This document shows positions 61,056-64,000 of a DNA stretch of 64,000 nucleotides, one piece after another. Positions within the stretch are counted from its first letter, which is position 1. Every line of letters begins with the position of its first letter. The position numbers were made by a program, and so were the translations under genes. This DNA comes from a bacterium. GTDB taxonomy: Bacteria; Myxococcota_A; UBA9160; UBA4427. The DNA is taken from contig JANSYR010000012.1 in assembly GCA_024742285.1 (NCBI GenBank), forward strand, positions 100,260 through 164,259. The letters run 5' to 3'. The notes beneath the pieces are model-generated. The model saw only the letters and a list, made by a program, of their open reading frames with translations, had not been told where the DNA came from and did not search any database.

Positions 61056-62141
61056 GTGAGCGGCGAACGGAAGCGGATCGAGGGGCTGGATGGGTTGCGT
61101 GCGATCGCGCTGCTCTCGGTCGTCTTCTTCCACCTCGAGACCAAGCCCTGGATTCCCGGCGGCTTCGTCGGCGTCGACCTCTTCTTCGTGCTCTCCGGAT
61201 TCCTGATCACGGGACTGCTGCTCGACGAGCTCGACCGCCGCCAGACGATCGACCTCACGGCCTTCTATCTCCGCCGGGCGCGAAGACTGCTTCCCGCCTT
61301 CGCTGCGATGCTCCTGGGCGTGTTGAGCGTGAGCCTTCTCGTGCTCGACCCCGACGCCCGCGCGTACCCGACGCTCGAGGAACTCAATGCCTCGGTCCTC
61401 CTCGCGGTGCTCTACGGATTCAACTGGTTGGTCGCCTTCGATCTGCCCTACATGCGCGCGATCGCGCACGTCTGGTCGCTGTCGATCGAGGAGCAGTTCT
61501 ATCTCGTCTGGCCGGTCGCCCTGATCTTTCTCACGCGCCACGCCGGATCGGAAGCCGCGATCCGTCGCGTCGTCGTGCTCGGGATCCTCCTCTCCCTCTC
61601 GATTCCGTTCTGGGACACGGACTGGGGCTGGAATCGCCTCTACTACGGGAGCGACTACCGCGCGAGCGGGCTGCTCCTGGGGTGCCTCGTCGCGCTCGCT
61701 CGCCGGGATCCCGAACTGCGGCAATCCCTCACCGAGCCCTCCGTGCTCGGCCCGGTCGCCGCGGCGTCCTGCGCGTTCCTCGTGTTCGTCGCCGCGACCA
61801 CCGCTCCCGATCAGCCCTATCTCTACCTCGGCGGATTCCTCTGCATCGGGCTCGCCAGCGCCGCGATCCTTCTCTTCGTCGTCGAGGCAGCCCCCGGGCA
61901 CCCCGTCGTCCGATTCCTGCAGCATCGGACGCTCGTCTGGATCGGTCGTCGATCCTACGCGGGATATCTCTTCCACATGCCGCTGGTGATCTGGACGCGG
62001 CGACTCGACGTTCCACTCTTCGACCAGATGGTTCTCGTCCTCGGTCTGACCTTCTTGCTGGTCGAGGCCTCCTGGCGCTGGATCGAGCGGCCGATGCTGG
62101 AAGGACGCGCGGGGACCGCTCCGCAGGCCGGCGAGCGGTAG
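61056..62141 (+). CDS. Acyltransferase family 3 membrane protein (OafA/YrhL type)
   Basis: A 361-aa integral membrane acyltransferase. IEGLDGLRAIALLSVVFFHL is the family start with the catalytic-type His; GGFVGVDLFFVLSGFLITGL and HVWSLSIEEQFYLVWPV are the other two diagnostic blocks. About ten membrane helices are visible. It has no extra SGNH domain, so it resembles the short OafA-like enzymes that acetylate lipopolysaccharide, peptidoglycan or exopolysaccharide. The start is a GTG at 61056 with GAGG close by; the longer open frame upstream is not supported. It is convergent with the PEP-CTERM gene (41 bases between). The 182 bases before it show no gene. Confidence 0.94.
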   Translation: MSGERKRIEGLDGLRAIALLSVVFFHLETKPWIPGGFVGVDLFFVLSGFLITGLLLDELDRRQTIDLTAFYLRRARRLLPAFAAMLLGVLSVSLLVLDPDARAYPTLEELNASVLLAVLYGFNWLVAFDLPYMRAIAHVWSLSIEEQFYLVWPVALIFLTRHAGSEAAIRRVVVLGILLSLSIPFWDTDWGWNRLYYGSDYRASGLLLGCLVALARRDPELRQSLTEPSVLGPVAAASCAFLVFVAATTAPDQPYLYLGGFLCIGLASAAILLFVVEAAPGHPVVRFLQHRTLVWIGRRSYAGYLFHMPLVIWTRRLDVPLFDQMVLVLGLTFLLVEASWRWIERPMLEGRAGTAPQAGER

Positions 62142-62182
62142 TGCCCGTCGCGATCGAACTGGGCCCGGGCGCTCCAGGCGTC

Positions 62183-64000
62183 TCAGCGGACGGGGAGATG
62201 CCCGATGCGGGGCCGCCGGCGCGATGCAGCCAGGCCGGCGAGACCGATTCCCAGCAGCAGCGCGGTTCCGGGCTCGGGGACGACGCGGACCCGGAACGAC
62301 TCGACGACGCGCTCGCCGACGGACACGGTGTCGATCTCGAAGCGGGTCCGTGAGGGGTCGATCCCGACGACGTCGATCCGGTCGAAGCCACCCGAGAGAC
62401 CGCCGGGCGCCTCCGCGGTGATCAAGGGGTAGACGCCCAGCCCCGTTTTCGGACCGAAGACCACCTCGAGAACGCCGTCGAGGACCGACGTTCCGGTCCG
62501 GATCACGGCGGAACGCTCCGCGTCGGGCTCGTGGTCGAGCACGATCGAGAGCTCGGATCCGGTGCCCAGCTCCATCTCGCCGGAGACGTCGACGCGAGCT
62601 CCGGCGAGGCGAAGTGCACCGCGCGCCGAGCCGTCGTCGGACTCGGCGACCCCGATTCGCGCGCGCTGCGTGGAAAGGGATCCGCCGTTCAGCGCGACCG
62701 CTCCGTCGGCGTGGCCGTCCGCGAGCGCGACGCCGATCTCGGTTGAGGCGAAGCCTTCGATGGAACCGGAGAAGTCGAGCCGTCCCTTTGCGCTCCCCCG
62801 ATCGTCCACCTTGCCGATGGTGAGCAGGCTCGTCTCGGAGGAGGTGCCGCGAATCGACCCGCCGGCGAGATCGAGGATCCCCGTCGCGTGGCCTGCGTCC
62901 TCGCGGGCCGACCGATAGAGGCCGGCGACGAGCACGTCGACCGTCAGTTCAGTGTCGCCCTCCACGGTCAGCCTGGTGTCGTAGTCGCCGGCCCCTCGAC
63001 CAACGCCGGCCGACACGTAGCCGGTGTCGTAGAGGTCGTCGGTGAAGGGCGCGCTGCGCAGATCGCCTCCGACGCGGACCGCGGCGTGGACCCGATCCGC
63101 GGGATCGAAGTGGGATTCCGAGCGGTAACGGGTGGTGCCGAGGTAGAGGGCCAGGGTCTCGAGGTCGCCCCCGATCTCGACCGTGCCGGTCACCTCTCTC
63201 GGCGCGGAGACCGGCGTGTCGTTCCGGACGTCGAAGGCGGGAACGAGCTGCCCGACGACCATCACGGTCTGCGCGCCGACGACGTTTCCCGCGACCTCGA
63301 ACGTCCCTGTCGCGGGGCGGCCGGTCCCCGATCCGACGGTGATGTAGTCGAGGATGGCGTCTCCTCCGACTTCGAGCGTTCCGTCGACGGCGACGACCGG
63401 AGCCGACGAGACGCCGACCGCGACGTCGCGCAGGACGGGACCCGACGGCTGGGGGATGCCGAGGGTGACCTCGAGATCGCCTCCGACGGAGAGGCGCCCG
63501 ACGTTGCGGAAGTCGGGATCGAGAACGAATGAACGCTCGCTGAAGGACGTCCCCACCGCGACGCCGGAGAAACCGCGCACCGATCCGCCGACCTCGATCG
63601 CGCCCTCCGAATAGCCCGCTGGCGGGTCCGATTGGCCGATGGAGCCTCGTCCGACCGTGAGCCCGCTCCCGCGGTCGGCGTCCCGACCCGCACTGCCCGT
63701 GAGGTTGCCTCCGACACGCAGCGTGTCCGGTCCAGCCGGGTGGGTCGCCCCCTCGAGGCCGAAGTGAGGCGTTCCCACGACCACGGATCGACCGATGTCG
63801 AGGTTCCCGCCGAAGGCGGCCGCCGCCGGGCCGATCGCCGGAGGCGATCCCTGGAGTACGAGGCGCTCGAAGCGCCATGCCGTGTCGTCTGCGGCGAGAC
63901 TTCCTGGCCCGAGGAAGACGTGGTGCCAGGACGAGGGAACGTCGCCCTCCAGGAACGGGGAGTCGGCGCGGAGCGCGACGGTCGCGCCGTTCTCGACGAT
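62183..64000 (-). CDS. PEP-CTERM protein with beta-helix-like repeats, N-terminus beyond the window
   Basis: The last 605 residues of a larger exported protein; the frame is still open at base 64000, so the 5' end is missing. The body repeats an approximate unit with strands ending in VGG or IGG: LRVGGNLTGSAGRDADRG, IEVGGSVRGFSGVAVG, LSVGGDLEVTLGIPQPSGP, VEIGGDLETLALYLGTTRY, a pattern suited to a right-handed beta-helix adhesin or matrix protein. The end is a good PEP-CTERM signal: VPEPGTALLLGIGLAGLAAS followed by RRRPRIG. It would be processed by an exosortase and shown on the surface or in matrix. It is the third PEP-CTERM gene in this window. Confidence 0.85.
   Translation of the reverse strand: MVENGATVALRADSPFLEGDVPSSWHHVFLGPGSLAADDTAWRFERLVLQGSPPAIGPAAAAFGGNLDIGRSVVVGTPHFGLEGATHPAGPDTLRVGGNLTGSAGRDADRGSGLTVGRGSIGQSDPPAGYSEGAIEVGGSVRGFSGVAVGTSFSERSFVLDPDFRNVGRLSVGGDLEVTLGIPQPSGPVLRDVAVGVSSAPVVAVDGTLEVGGDAILDYITVGSGTGRPATGTFEVAGNVVGAQTVMVVGQLVPAFDVRNDTPVSAPREVTGTVEIGGDLETLALYLGTTRYRSESHFDPADRVHAAVRVGGDLRSAPFTDDLYDTGYVSAGVGRGAGDYDTRLTVEGDTELTVDVLVAGLYRSAREDAGHATGILDLAGGSIRGTSSETSLLTIGKVDDRGSAKGRLDFSGSIEGFASTEIGVALADGHADGAVALNGGSLSTQRARIGVAESDDGSARGALRLAGARVDVSGEMELGTGSELSIVLDHEPDAERSAVIRTGTSVLDGVLEVVFGPKTGLGVYPLITAEAPGGLSGGFDRIDVVGIDPSRTRFEIDTVSVGERVVESFRVRVVPEPGTALLLGIGLAGLAASRRRPRIGHLPVR

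Noticed and set aside
1-64000. tRNA, rRNA, CRISPR arrays, insertion sequences, phage or plasmid genes
   Set aside because: None seen on either strand: no clustered direct repeats with spacers, no tRNA T-loop/acceptor pattern in gaps, no transposase or integrase motif.

Overview
The window is about 64 kb of very GC-rich, gene-dense DNA with 46 supported protein genes and no rRNA, tRNA, CRISPR array, transposase or integrase that I can see. Many lipoprotein signals, an outer-membrane beta-barrel, ExbB/ExbD proteins and PEP-CTERM sorting signals show a Gram-negative (diderm) bacterium. The AglRQS/Glt-like motor genes, the cyclic-di-GMP-I riboswitch and the load of acyl-CoA, P450 and monooxygenase genes suggest a deltaproteobacterial lineage such as Myxococcota or a relative. 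That placement is inference; no phylogenetic marker gene is present.

Region 1 (1-17513) is mostly lipid or xenobiotic catabolism. A TetR regulator heads a minus-strand run of cytochrome P450, amidohydrolase and type III CoA-transferase. Then come a lipoprotein phosphoesterase, a luciferase-like (LLM) monooxygenase, an HExxH membrane protein next to an isoprenylcysteine methyltransferase-like protein, a trans-acting enoyl reductase-like protein, a second P450 divergent from a TauD/TfdA dioxygenase, a cytochrome c-PQQ dehydrogenase fusion, a beta-lactamase-fold hydrolase and a pair of acyl-CoA dehydrogenases.

Region 2 (17634-38469) is the most interesting part: a 21 kb minus-strand cluster for an energised envelope machine. 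In order of transcription it encodes a TPR protein, an exported coiled-coil protein, a periplasmic TPR/coiled-coil protein, a 1075-aa TPR lipoprotein, a small TPR lipoprotein, a small exported protein, one TolQ/ExbB channel protein, two TolR/ExbD proteins (one lacking the usual membrane Asp) and a TonB-like transducer with an AgmX/PglI-type C-terminus. It ends in a 3315-aa surface protein with DUF11 repeats, several OmpA-like modules and a C-terminal outer-membrane barrel. The leader of this last gene carries a cyclic-di-GMP-I (GEMM-I) riboswitch at 27657-27755, followed by an 11-bp hairpin that would hide the ribosome binding site. The whole resembles in outline the Agl-Glt/Nfs machinery of Myxococcus, but with a giant adhesin-like barrel as the c-di-GMP-controlled output.

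Region 3 (38698-48986) holds GAPDH, two PEP-CTERM surface proteins (one a zinc metalloprotease), a lipoprotein RidA homologue, a truncated flavin-oxidase-like protein, a Sel1-repeat lipoprotein, a MscS channel and an alpha/beta hydrolase. The two PEP-CTERM genes share a nearly identical 16-bp CRP-like palindrome upstream, in the same orientation.

Region 4 (49018-64000) returns to catabolism. A fused double-MarR regulator is divergent from a Baeyer-Villiger-type monooxygenase, a D-aminoacylase-like amidohydrolase and a short-chain dehydrogenase. Then come a secreted alpha/beta hydrolase, a membrane-anchored coiled-coil protein, a cytochrome c, a double CoA-transferase, two SnoaL-like proteins, an acyltransferase and a PEP-CTERM beta-repeat protein whose N-terminus lies beyond the right edge.
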